25,316 nt of DNA from JAAFIP01 sp031428975 (lineage in GTDB: Bacteria; Pseudomonadota; Gammaproteobacteria; Burkholderiales; Burkholderiaceae_C): NCBI GenBank assembly GCA_031428975.1, contig JANOYR010000218.1, positions 1 through 25,316 of the forward strand. Reading direction: 5' to 3'. Shown piece by piece: positions 16,001 to 22,445 of the stretch (positions are counted from its first letter, which is position 1; each line of letters opens with the position of its first letter). The position numbers were made by a program, and so were the translations under genes. Under the pieces are notes generated by a model. It was not told where the DNA came from and did no database searches. It worked only from the letters and a program-made list of their open reading frames with translations.

Positions 16001-16107
16001 TTTTGCACTTTCATGGCCTTAAAACTCATGACCCCCGCCAAACACAGCAACACAAACAGCATGACCGCAGGAATGGGGTTCTTAATCGACCAAGTCGAGA
16101 CGTTCAT
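12970..16107 (-). CDS. RND-family multidrug efflux pump, inner-membrane subunit (AcrB/MexF-like)
   Basis: A 1045-residue proton-driven pump of the HAE-1 type. The N-terminal STWSIKNPIPAVMLFVLLCLAG helix, KVQNFPDLDLPTISI, two periplasmic porter halves and the membrane relay aspartates in LVIGILVDDAIVEVENIV (fourth helix) are visible; the second half repeats the layout (FKDFLHPVTILAALPLSL, MGVATKNSILLVEYA). It exports drugs or other hydrophobic compounds through the adaptor and outer-membrane factor encoded just upstream. Two adjacent ATGs exist (16110 and 16107); the second is 6 nt from GGAG and is preferred. The SD contains the hlyD stop codon. The last 40 residues (Ala/Val/Gly-rich) overlap the start of the rhombosortase gene. 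Confidence 0.96.
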   Translation of the reverse strand: MNVSTWSIKNPIPAVMLFVLLCLAGVMSFKAMKVQNFPDLDLPTISIVASLPGAAPAQMETEVARKIENALASIQGLRHVTTKVQDGVVTLTVEFRLEKPVQEALDEVRSAVAQVRSELPSDVRDPVINKLNLAGAPVLAFTIASSQLDAEALSYFVDDTITRKLLGVRGVGAISRVGGVTREVSIELDPAKMQSLSASATDVTRQLRQVQMDAAGGRTDLGGSEQPIRTLATVRTAQELGALPIALGGGANGSRSVRLDQLGTVRDTVAEQRAAALLNGVSVVGFEISRSKGASEVEVGAGVQKVLAELKAANPHITLTEAFNFVEPVEEEYHASLSMLLEGALLAVLVVWLFLRDWRATFVSAVALPLSAIPAFIGMYFWGFSINVVTLLALSLVIGILVDDAIVEVENIVRHLRMGKTPLEAARQAADEIGLAVIATTFTLIAVFLPTAFMSGIAGKFFKQFGWTAVFAIFFSLVVARVLTPMMSAYILKPVAHEVKDGRLMRWYMRAAAWCLHHRVVTIFAAAAFFVGSVALIPLLPTGFIPPDDNSQTQVHLELPPGAGLQQTMATAEAARLLLAKVPEVKSVYTTIGAGLAGSDPFAPQGASETRKATLTILLTKRGERMRKQPIEQRIRELLVQLPGVRSKVGLGASGEKYILVLTGDDPLALQTAALAVEKDLRTVPGLGSIISTASLIRPEIAVRPDFAKAADMGVSSAAIAETLRIATVGDYDTALPKLNLSQRQVPIVVRLAPQARQDLGVLERLTVSGLKGSVMLGQVASFEASGGPAVIDRYDRARNVTFEIELSGGALGDVTAAVDKLPSITGLPAGVKKVEVGDAEVMGELFASFGLAMLTGVLCIYIVLVLLFKDFLHPVTILAALPLSLGGAFVGLLIADKAFSMPSLIGLIMLMGVATKNSILLVEYAIVARRDYGLSRLDALLDACHKRAQPIVMTTIAMGAGMLPIAASWGAADGSFRSPMAVAVIGGLITSTFLSLLVIPVVFTYVDDIEHFISRMANRLRGVKPAVLTGGAAAPAVGAAKPVV

Positions 16108-16112
16108 CATTT

Positions 16113-16153
16113 ACTCCTTATTTAGTAGCTGTAGATGACGGCTGGACGGCGAC
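16113..16153 (-). repeat. Dispersed intragenic repeat, copy 6 (3' end of the adaptor gene)
   Basis: On the minus strand: GTCGCCGTCCAGCC, GTCAT at 15-19, GCTACTAAATAA at 25-36. It is preceded by AAGCAAT. In frame it encodes NVAVQPSSTATK and then supplies the adaptor stop codon; its last bases merge with the pump's Shine-Dalgarno. Confidence 0.7.
16114..16120 (-). promoter_or_regulatory. Shine-Dalgarno of the RND pump overlapping the hlyD stop codon
   Basis: TAAGGAG on the minus strand: TAA is the adaptor stop and AAGGAG the ribosome binding site, 6 nt before the ATG at 16107. The arrangement implies translational coupling of adaptor and pump. Confidence 0.8.
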
Positions 16154-17272
16154 ATTGCTTGTTTTTTCTATTAAATTGACGATTTTGACAGTATCGCCGT
16201 CAACCAAGAAGGCTGCGCCACTGGCTACCAGCACATCGCTGGCTTTAAGGCCACTGGTGATCTCGATGGCATCTGCGCTGCGCCTGCCGGTGCTGACCTT
16301 GAGGGCGCTGACTTTGTTGGCCGCTCCCACGCGCATGACAAAACTAAAGCCATCGCGCTGCACCACCGCCGCCGCGGGCACCGTGAGCGCCGAGTTGCCC
16401 CCCAGGTCAAACTCACCTCGGGCATACATGCCGGCTTTGAGCGCGGGGTGCAGGGGCACATCCACATACACAATGGCTGCACGCGTGCTGGCATCTACCG
16501 TGGGGGACACCATGCGTACCTTGCCTTTGAGCGCCTCACTGCCTGCGCTGATGTTGGCGATTTGGCCTTTTTGGATGCGTGCAAGCTCTGCCGAGGTGAC
16601 TTCTGCACGCCATTCAAGGCGGTTTTGCCGAATCATCCGAAACAGCTCCGTGCCTTGCCCCACCACAGCGCCCAACGTGGCATTGCGTGCGGAGATCGTG
16701 CCGTAGTCAGGCGCAAGGAGCTGGGTGTTTTTTAAGCGTATTTGCACCGACTGGAGCATGGCTTGCGCAGATTCCACGCGGGCTTTGGCGGTGGTTTCTG
16801 CCGTCATCAACTGGGCGATTTGCTGGGCGCTCATCGCTCCGGTGTTTTGCAGCTCGCGGGCGCGGGCGGCATTGGCGGCGGCTTCTTGGGCGTTGGCCTG
16901 CGCCTCGGCTACGCTGGCTCTGGCCTGCGCGGCATCGGCTTGCAGGCTTTCGCTGCCAAAGACGGCTAAAACCTGCCCTTTGCGCACCACATCGCCCACA
17001 TTCACGCGCACCTCGGTGAGCTTGAGGCCGTTAACTTCAGCGCCAATACTGGCCTCTTGCCAAGCCGCCACGTTGCCGTTGGCCCCAAGTTTGAGGGCTA
17101 ATTGCGTAGCGACGGGGCTCAAGGTGCTCACCGTGAGGGCGGCCTTGGGAGCGGCCATTTTTGTGTCTTCGGCGGCATGGGTTGTCATGGAATAGGCCGT
17201 GAGCAAGGCAGCGCTCAGCGCCAAGAGTACAGCGCCATAGCGTGCAGTTGGTTGGGACAATAGATTTTTCAT
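16118..17272 (-). CDS. HlyD/AcrA-type periplasmic adaptor of the RND pump
   Basis: A 384-residue membrane fusion protein that links the inner-membrane pump to the outer-membrane channel. It has an N-terminal signal/anchor (YGAVLLALSAALLTAYSMTTHA, residues 12-33), a lipoyl half-motif around EVNGLKLTEVRVNVGDVVRKGQVLAVF, an Ala/Gln-rich alpha hairpin (about 100-165), the second lipoyl half around LLAPDYGTISARNATLGAVVGQG and beta-barrel/membrane-proximal domains ending LKASDVLVASGAAFLVDGDTVKIV. The frame is open upstream to 17344, but ATG 17272 has GAGGAAG (17279-17285) at 6-nt spacing. It starts 34 nt after the outer-membrane factor stop. The final 15 residues (SNVAVQPSSTATK region) come from a copy of the dispersed repeat and look like an add-on. 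Confidence 0.93.
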   Translation of the reverse strand: MKNLLSQPTARYGAVLLALSAALLTAYSMTTHAAEDTKMAAPKAALTVSTLSPVATQLALKLGANGNVAAWQEASIGAEVNGLKLTEVRVNVGDVVRKGQVLAVFGSESLQADAAQARASVAEAQANAQEAAANAARARELQNTGAMSAQQIAQLMTAETTAKARVESAQAMLQSVQIRLKNTQLLAPDYGTISARNATLGAVVGQGTELFRMIRQNRLEWRAEVTSAELARIQKGQIANISAGSEALKGKVRMVSPTVDASTRAAIVYVDVPLHPALKAGMYARGEFDLGGNSALTVPAAAVVQRDGFSFVMRVGAANKVSALKVSTGRRSADAIEITSGLKASDVLVASGAAFLVDGDTVKIVNLIEKTSNVAVQPSSTATK

Positions 17273-17306
17273 GCAATTCTTCCTCGGTGCTTCGAATAAA
17301 TGGGTT

Positions 17307-18806
17307 TTATGGGGTGGCCACTGGGGGCAAGGCTGCGCCAGCAACGGGCGACCAGCCTCCGCCTACCGCGCGGTACAAACTGATCCACGCAACGATGCGC
17401 TCGCGCAGCAGCTGCAGCTCTGTGGTTTGGGCCCACATGGCTGTGCGCCGAGCATCTTCTAGCTCGACCAAGCTGCCCACGCCCGACTTGTAGCGCGCCT
17501 GCGCCGCCGCTAGTGATGCACCATAGCCGTTGGCGGCAGCCGCCACATCGGGGGTTCGTGCAGCGGTGTTATCCAGTTGCACCAGCGCCTCTTCTACCTC
17601 GCGCACCGCTTGCCGCGCCTTGGCTTGCAGCACGGCAATACTTGCTTCGTAATTGGCTTTGGCAATGTCGATATTCGCTTGGGTTCGCCCGTTGTCAAAA
17701 ATCGGTAACGTCACCGCGACAGGCCCTAACGACCATGTGGCTCCACTGCCCGACAGGCCGGACTCCACCCGCATCGCACCGATACTGCCTGAGAGGCTGA
17801 CCACCGGATACCGCCGTGCATCGGCAGAGCGCAAATCAGCCGATGCGGCGGCTACGTCGCGCTGCGCTGCAGCAAGGTCTGGCCGCTGCATCAGCACATG
17901 GGCAGGCACCGCCGATGGTGCACCAGAAACTACCAATTCAATAGCAGGATCTGTCCATTTGACTGCGACATTGGCCAATTTTCTCTTTAACTCTGGCTCT
18001 GGCATGGCGGTCAGCGCTACCAAACCTTTGATGCCGATTTCACACTCCGCCTTTTTTGCTGCCAAGGTATTGGATGCATCTGCTTTGCTGGCTTGGGCTA
18101 GTGCGGCAACCGCTGGCGCGGCAAACCCTGACTTGGCCAAAAGCCCTGTCAGACGAGCGGTTTCTGCACGTGACACTGCGTCGGAGGCAAGCAAATCGAC
18201 CTGCGCCTGGCACAAACGATAGCTGAAATACTGCGCGGCCAACTCAGCCGCCACCGAAACCCTTGCGTCATGCCATTGCGCTTGGGCAGATTCCAAACGG
18301 ATGTTTGCGGCTTGGGTATTGGCTGCGGCTGCACCAAACACATCTATTTCCCATGCGGCCTGTAGTCCGCCTTGTAGGGCAGTGGCAGCTGGCTGAAGCG
18401 GCGAGGTGACTGCGCGGCTAAGGCCCGCCTGCGCTGTGAGCGATGGCCGGGCAGCGCCGCCCGCAATGACCTGCGCCGCACGCGACTGCGCGACGCGTGC
18501 GGCGGCCTGCGCCACACTGGCGCTGTTTTGCTGCGCTGCGGCCATCAGGTCTACCAGCGCGGTATCGTTAAGTGCCGCCCACCACTGCGACAATTGCTGC
18601 GTTTTTCCTCCATGGGCTAGTGTTTGCATCGGCGCATACCATTGCGCGGGCAAATTGATGCTGCCCAAGGTGGGCACGGATGTTGGGTGGGCATCCGTGC
18701 GTGGCACGCCGCTAGCGCAGCTAGCGAGCGCCAAGGCCAAGCCCAGCGCTGCAAGTGTTCGCACGGGTATAAAAAGTGGCGCTGTCGCCTCAGATTGCAT
18801 GTTCAA
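17307..18806 (-). CDS. Outer-membrane efflux channel lipoprotein, NodT/OprM type
   Basis: A 499-residue TolC-fold channel completing the tripartite pump. A lipoprotein signal ends in ALASCAS (Cys near residue 30), so the protein is probably lipid-anchored. Family stretches include QWWAALNDTALVDLMAAAQQNSASVAQAAARVAQSRA, GGLQAAWEIDVFGAA, VPAHVLMQRPDLAAAQRDVAAASADL (OprM/NodT signature) and the periplasmic helices up to ARYKSGVGSLVELEDARR. Start choice: TTG at 18806 lies 6 nt from AAGGAG, whereas the ATG at 18800 would be 12 nt away; both give the same signal peptide. The tetR stop lies within this Shine-Dalgarno. A clear copy of the dispersed repeat (17929-17969) lies between the ELKRKL and VPAHVLMQRPD segments, where NodT proteins vary in length. 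Confidence 0.93.
   Translation of the reverse strand: MNMQSEATAPLFIPVRTLAALGLALALASCASGVPRTDAHPTSVPTLGSINLPAQWYAPMQTLAHGGKTQQLSQWWAALNDTALVDLMAAAQQNSASVAQAAARVAQSRAAQVIAGGAARPSLTAQAGLSRAVTSPLQPAATALQGGLQAAWEIDVFGAAAANTQAANIRLESAQAQWHDARVSVAAELAAQYFSYRLCQAQVDLLASDAVSRAETARLTGLLAKSGFAAPAVAALAQASKADASNTLAAKKAECEIGIKGLVALTAMPEPELKRKLANVAVKWTDPAIELVVSGAPSAVPAHVLMQRPDLAAAQRDVAAASADLRSADARRYPVVSLSGSIGAMRVESGLSGSGATWSLGPVAVTLPIFDNGRTQANIDIAKANYEASIAVLQAKARQAVREVEEALVQLDNTAARTPDVAAAANGYGASLAAAQARYKSGVGSLVELEDARRTAMWAQTTELQLLRERIVAWISLYRAVGGGWSPVAGAALPPVATP
17929..17969 (-). repeat. Dispersed intragenic repeat, copy 7 (in the outer-membrane factor gene)
   Basis: On the minus strand: GTCGCAGTCAAATGG, CA at 17-18, GCTATTGAA from position 25, ending GTAGT. 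It is preceded by AAATTGGCCAAT, nearly the same as the purK copy. In frame it encodes ANVAVKWTDPAIELVV. Confidence 0.8.
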
Positions 18807-18812
18807 TTCTTA

Positions 18813-18818
18813 CTCCTT
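18813..18818 (-). promoter_or_regulatory. Shine-Dalgarno of the outer-membrane factor gene overlapping the tetR stop
   Basis: On the minus strand TGAAGGAG joins the tetR stop (TGA, 18820-18818) and the AAGGAG ribosome site (18818-18813). It favours the TTG start at 18806 and implies tetR is co-transcribed and coupled with the pump genes it probably controls. Confidence 0.75.
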
Positions 18819-19528
18819 CATGATTGGCTGCTTTTTGCGCCCGACTGCCTTCTATCCAGCTCTGAATTCACCATCGCCATTGCATACTGCACCAAACGCA
18901 CACCATGCTGGTCGATGGCTTTGGGGGTGCTAATCACTTCTGGCTTAATGGCCTCGATGACATCTCGGCCTACAAACAAAAAAACCCCCAAAGCCGATAT
19001 AGAAAACGCCAAACGGTGAATCTCTAGATCCGGTTTTTTTAGCTTGAAATGCCGCTGCAACACCTCTACCAAGGCGATGTGGTTGGGGCGAATACCGTTG
19101 TCAATCTCTTGATCCCACAGACCGGTGGGCTCGACCATTTCGCGCATGTGCAGACGGGTGCACAAACGCACCCACTCGTTTTCCTTCAATGGTGCGGTAA
19201 AACTGCTAAAAAAACCTTGTAGCGCTTGTTCTAGACTGAATTCTGGCGGGTTAAACAAGACAATATCGCTACCGCACGAACCCATAGGCTCTGTAAAAGC
19301 ACAGCGGTAAAGCTGGGTTTTATCGCCAAAATAATAGCTAATAGATGCCACATTGGCTTGCGCCGCGCTGGCGATATCGCGGATTGAGGTTTTTGCGAAA
19401 CCGCGCTCCGCAAACAAGGTCAAGGCAGCGTGCAAAAGCCGCTGGCGTGACTCCACGCCCTCAAATCTGGGTAGGCGTTTTTTGCTAGGGTTGCCAACGG
19501 CATCCAAGCTTGTTGCAAGAGACTTCAT
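18818..19528 (-). CDS. TetR-family repressor (CerR/CecR-like) of the efflux operon
   Basis: A 236-residue regulator. The N-terminal helix-turn-helix domain covers about residues 27-75: SRQRLLHAALTLFAERGFAKTSIRDIASAAQANVASISYYFGDKTQLY. The C-terminal part (RLCTRLHMREMVEPTG...PNHIALVEVLQRHF) resembles the CerR/CecR ligand-binding domain. It is the first gene of the operon with the three pump genes on the same strand, so autorepression of the whole unit is likely, with relief on ligand binding. Two inverted repeats directly upstream (19529-19565) are candidate operators. The ligand cannot be deduced. Confidence 0.93.
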   Translation of the reverse strand: MKSLATSLDAVGNPSKKRLPRFEGVESRQRLLHAALTLFAERGFAKTSIRDIASAAQANVASISYYFGDKTQLYRCAFTEPMGSCGSDIVLFNPPEFSLEQALQGFFSSFTAPLKENEWVRLCTRLHMREMVEPTGLWDQEIDNGIRPNHIALVEVLQRHFKLKKPDLEIHRLAFSISALGVFLFVGRDVIEAIKPEVISTPKAIDQHGVRLVQYAMAMVNSELDRRQSGAKSSQS

Positions 19529-19565
19529 CTACGTATCGTAGCATAAATAAATCAAACGATTGATT
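19529..19565 (-). promoter_or_regulatory. Candidate TetR operators upstream of the efflux operon
   Basis: Two inverted repeats: CTACG-TAT-CGTAG (19529-19541), which abuts the tetR ATG, and AATCAA-ACGA-TTGATT (19550-19565). The second is flanked by AT-rich DNA. On the minus strand TTAATC and TATGCT at about 16-nt spacing could be the promoter boxes, so the second palindrome would sit between -35 and -10. Which one binds the repressor is inference. Confidence 0.55.
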
Positions 19566-19602
19566 AATTTATAAAATTAACCGTATGACCTTGAAGGCCA
19601 CA

Positions 19603-21402
19603 TCAGTGCGCAGGCGCAAACATGGTTTTCTTACGGCTGGGTTGCCAACGCTCGAAATCTTTTGGAAATGCGCGTCGGTATTGCGCCATATGCGCAAGCG
19701 CTACATCGTCATACCCTAACACCGTTGCCGACTCGATCAACCGTTCGATGACCCGGGGCTCTGGTGAAAAATGCAACACTTGCACCGCTAATATGTAGAT
19801 TTGCTGCGCATTCTCTTTGTCTATTGCCAGCAGCATCAATTGCGCAAACCGCGCATGCTGGATGAACACCATGGTTTGGTTCACGTGCGCCATGGTGTCC
19901 TGCGCATAGGCCGCAGAGCGTTCTTCTGGCGGCAAATATATTTGACTTACGCGGCGGTAATCCCAACTAAGGTAGACTGAAAATGCTATTAAAAATATAG
20001 CCGCCACTGGCCACGATAAAGTGCAAAAAATTCTTTTTGCAAGCGTCTGTGCGCTCTGCTGCATGGGCTTGGATGTTTTTACACAAAGCACCCCCAGCGC
20101 CAATCCGAAAGCCATTAGAAAGGGCCCGTACCACAGCGGGTATTCTGTCATGCTGTGAAGACCGAGCACCAACAAGACCAGCCATGCCATCTGGCGAAAC
20201 GGATTTTTTTCGACCCATGGCTTGGCCTTGTACAGCCCCACCAGCATGGCTGCACACACAAGCATTGCAAACGGCAAACCAAACTCCACCGCCAAGTGCA
20301 AAGGCAAGTTATGCGCATTGTCCAAAATATCGCAAAAACGACCCCCTTCGACTGCTCCCGCGTAACCGGCGCTGTAGTGTGCGTAGGCCAATTCACGCCA
20401 GCCCCAGCCCAACCACGGTTTGTCCAAAACCAATTCCCAGACATTGCTGTACAACACCTTGCGGCTCGAGCAGCCCACTTCGTGACCCAATCGCGCAAAA
20501 GCACTATCGCCCACCAGGCCCGAATAGGTTAACAAGAAACTACACACGCCATACAGTGGCACGATGCACAAAAGCAAGCAACGCACCGGCCATTTCAAAG
20601 ATCGCCACCAGAGCCCGCACATCAGAGCCAAGGCTACGCACTGAAACAAGCCTACCCGCGACAGGCTGGCCGAGCTGGCCAGCAGCAAAAGTAATGCCGC
20701 CACAGCGGCTGCAACCGCACTTGCCCAGTAGGCGTTGCGCGACAAAGATTGCTTGGGCCTAGACAGCAAATACGCCAAGGCAGCAATGCCGATGCTGCAC
20801 AAACTTGCCAACTGGTTGCGCTGGCGCAAATTGCCCACGGCCAGTACCTCGGTGTCCGACACGGCATGCATCCATGGATAGAAAAATTGGGCCACACCGA
20901 AAATTTGGCACACACCAACCATTGCGTTGACCAATGCTGCTATGAACCAAGCCCATGCCAACAAGTGCGCCAACTGTGTGCCTTGCGTCAGCTGCGCTGG
21001 GTCAGCACTGGCTCTGTTATCGGTATATTTTTGTGCAATGCCCGCGCCCATGCAGGCGCACATGGCTACCGCCACAACCGCCAACTGCAATGCCGCATGG
21101 TCAATTGAAAACTGTCTCGAACCAACCGCCCAGTGGGCCAGAAAAAAAACACTGTTGCTCGCGAAAAACAAACACAAGGCCCATGCAGGCACAGCCCAAT
21201 GCCGGCGCAATAAAAGCATCAAAAACCCCATGCTAGCCAAGCTAACCAGCAAGGGCAGGGTGGCAGGGGAAGGGCCGCTGGCAAAAGGATTGAGCCATGG
21301 CAATGCTATGCAAAGCACGGTGGGCAACGCCCATATCGACCCTCGCCTGTTGTCAGGCTTTGAATCTGCCAACACCGCTGGTCCAGTTTCGGTCTGACGC
21401 AA
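19603..21402 (-). CDS. PglL-like O-oligosaccharyltransferase / O-antigen ligase (Wzy_C family), copy 1
   Basis: A roughly 599-residue protein with about a dozen membrane helices and a helical cytoplasmic/periplasmic C-terminal domain. Family motifs are GNLRQRNQLASL (residues near 225), the glycan-ligase loop LGWGWRELAYAHYSAGY, DNAHNLPLHLAVEFGLP (with the conserved histidine) and HSMTEYPLWYGPFL. The pattern fits PglL/TfpO-type enzymes that move a lipid-linked glycan onto pilin, rather than WaaL; neighbourhood supports this. The frame is open from a GTG at 21468 inside galE, but a TTG at 21402 with TAAGG 4-7 nt upstream, sharing the galE stop, is a likelier start. It is the last gene of a pglL2-galE-pglL1 unit. 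A much-decayed repeat copy may lie at 19985-20025. Confidence 0.85.
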   Translation of the reverse strand: MRQTETGPAVLADSKPDNRRGSIWALPTVLCIALPWLNPFASGPSPATLPLLVSLASMGFLMLLLRRHWAVPAWALCLFFASNSVFFLAHWAVGSRQFSIDHAALQLAVVAVAMCACMGAGIAQKYTDNRASADPAQLTQGTQLAHLLAWAWFIAALVNAMVGVCQIFGVAQFFYPWMHAVSDTEVLAVGNLRQRNQLASLCSIGIAALAYLLSRPKQSLSRNAYWASAVAAAVAALLLLLASSASLSRVGLFQCVALALMCGLWWRSLKWPVRCLLLCIVPLYGVCSFLLTYSGLVGDSAFARLGHEVGCSSRKVLYSNVWELVLDKPWLGWGWRELAYAHYSAGYAGAVEGGRFCDILDNAHNLPLHLAVEFGLPFAMLVCAAMLVGLYKAKPWVEKNPFRQMAWLVLLVLGLHSMTEYPLWYGPFLMAFGLALGVLCVKTSKPMQQSAQTLAKRIFCTLSWPVAAIFLIAFSVYLSWDYRRVSQIYLPPEERSAAYAQDTMAHVNQTMVFIQHARFAQLMLLAIDKENAQQIYILAVQVLHFSPEPRVIERLIESATVLGYDDVALAHMAQYRRAFPKDFERWQPSRKKTMFAPAH

Positions 21403-21410
21403 TGGACGCC

Positions 21411-22445
21411 TTAATTGGGTGTAAATCCGTTGGGGTATTTGCTTTGCCAGCGCCACGCATCGCGGCACATCGCTTCTACAGTGCGCTCAGCACGCCAGCC
21501 CAAGACATCGAAAGCTTTCTGTGCATTTGCATAACATTGCGCCACATCGCCAGCGCGGCGTGGCCCATAAACATGCGGCACCTTGACACTATTGACACGC
21601 TCAAAAGTTTCGACCAGCTCTTTGACGCTGGTGCCGCAACCTGTACCCAAATTCACCGTGAAACTGCCCTGATCGGTCAGCAGCTTTTGCACTGCGGCTA
21701 CATGGCCTGCCGCCAAATCCAACACATGGATATAGTCTCTCAGACAAGTGCCGTCAGGCGTGTCGTAATCTGCGCCATGGATTGTGAGTTGTGCACGCTT
21801 TCCCGTTGCCGTTTGTGTCACATAAGGCATTAAATTATTGGGAATCCCCGCTGGATGCTCGCCAATTTCACCACTTTGATGCGCCCCGACTGGGTTGAAG
21901 TAACGCAGCGTTGCAATTCTCCAAGGTTCACCCAGTTTTACAAGCTCGGCCAAGACTTGCTCTCCCATAAGTTTGGTCAAACCATAGGGCGAAACCGCTT
22001 GCAAACGCGCCGCTTCAGTCAGCGGCACAAACTCCGGCTCGCCGTAGACGGTGGCCGACGAGCTGAACACTATTTTGCCCACTTGGTGTTGCTGCAACAC
22101 CTTCAGCACAGACAGCAAGCCTCCCATGTTGTTGTGCAAATAGTCTAGTGGAATCTCGGTCGATTCACCTACGGCTTTGAGTGCTGCAAAATGGATGCAG
22201 GCATCCACAGGGTTTTTGCCCAGCCAAGCAGACAGCGCCGCCTCGTCGCGCACATCTAGCTGCGCATGCACCAAACGCGATGCATGCTTGCCCGCCAATT
22301 TTTTGACGCGCTCGTATACCACCCCAGAGCTGTTGCAGTGGTTGTCCACGGCCACTACTGCATAACCCGCCTCTAATAGAGCCAGCGTTGTGTGCGAGCC
22401 AATGTAGCCGGCTGCGCCGGTAACGAGAATGGTGGTATTTGTCAT
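21411..22445 (-). CDS. galE: UDP-glucose 4-epimerase GalE
   Basis: A 344-residue short-chain dehydrogenase/reductase-type epimerase interconverting UDP-glucose and UDP-galactose (and perhaps the N-acetyl forms). The NAD-binding loop GAAGYIGSH is at residues 10-18, followed by DNHCNSS, HFAALKAVGES, the catalytic SSSATVYG (Ser) and YGLTK (Tyr-x-x-x-Lys), then RYFNPVGAH, DGTCLRDYIHV and LGTGCGTSV. Its ATG overlaps the stop of the preceding ligase gene (ATGA), so the two are coupled. Lying between two PglL-like ligases, it probably supplies a galactose-type precursor for the glycan put on pilin. Confidence 0.96.
   Translation of the reverse strand: MTNTTILVTGAAGYIGSHTTLALLEAGYAVVAVDNHCNSSGVVYERVKKLAGKHASRLVHAQLDVRDEAALSAWLGKNPVDACIHFAALKAVGESTEIPLDYLHNNMGGLLSVLKVLQQHQVGKIVFSSSATVYGEPEFVPLTEAARLQAVSPYGLTKLMGEQVLAELVKLGEPWRIATLRYFNPVGAHQSGEIGEHPAGIPNNLMPYVTQTATGKRAQLTIHGADYDTPDGTCLRDYIHVLDLAAGHVAAVQKLLTDQGSFTVNLGTGCGTSVKELVETFERVNSVKVPHVYGPRRAGDVAQCYANAQKAFDVLGWRAERTVEAMCRDAWRWQSKYPNGFTPN

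Noticed and set aside
19319..19360. Apparent repeat copy in tetR (AATAATAGCTAATAG next to CCACATTGGC)
   Set aside because: The spacing of the GCTAT and GTC-like blocks is 12 instead of 24, and the residues NVASISYYFGDK are the normal conserved TetR helix-turn-helix sequence, so the match is probably chance.
19985..20025. Possible eighth repeat copy in the first PglL-like gene
   Set aside because: The 17-nt end (GCTAT...AATAGC) and frame fit, but the first half matches poorly and it encodes an ordinary membrane helix; kept only as a decayed possibility.
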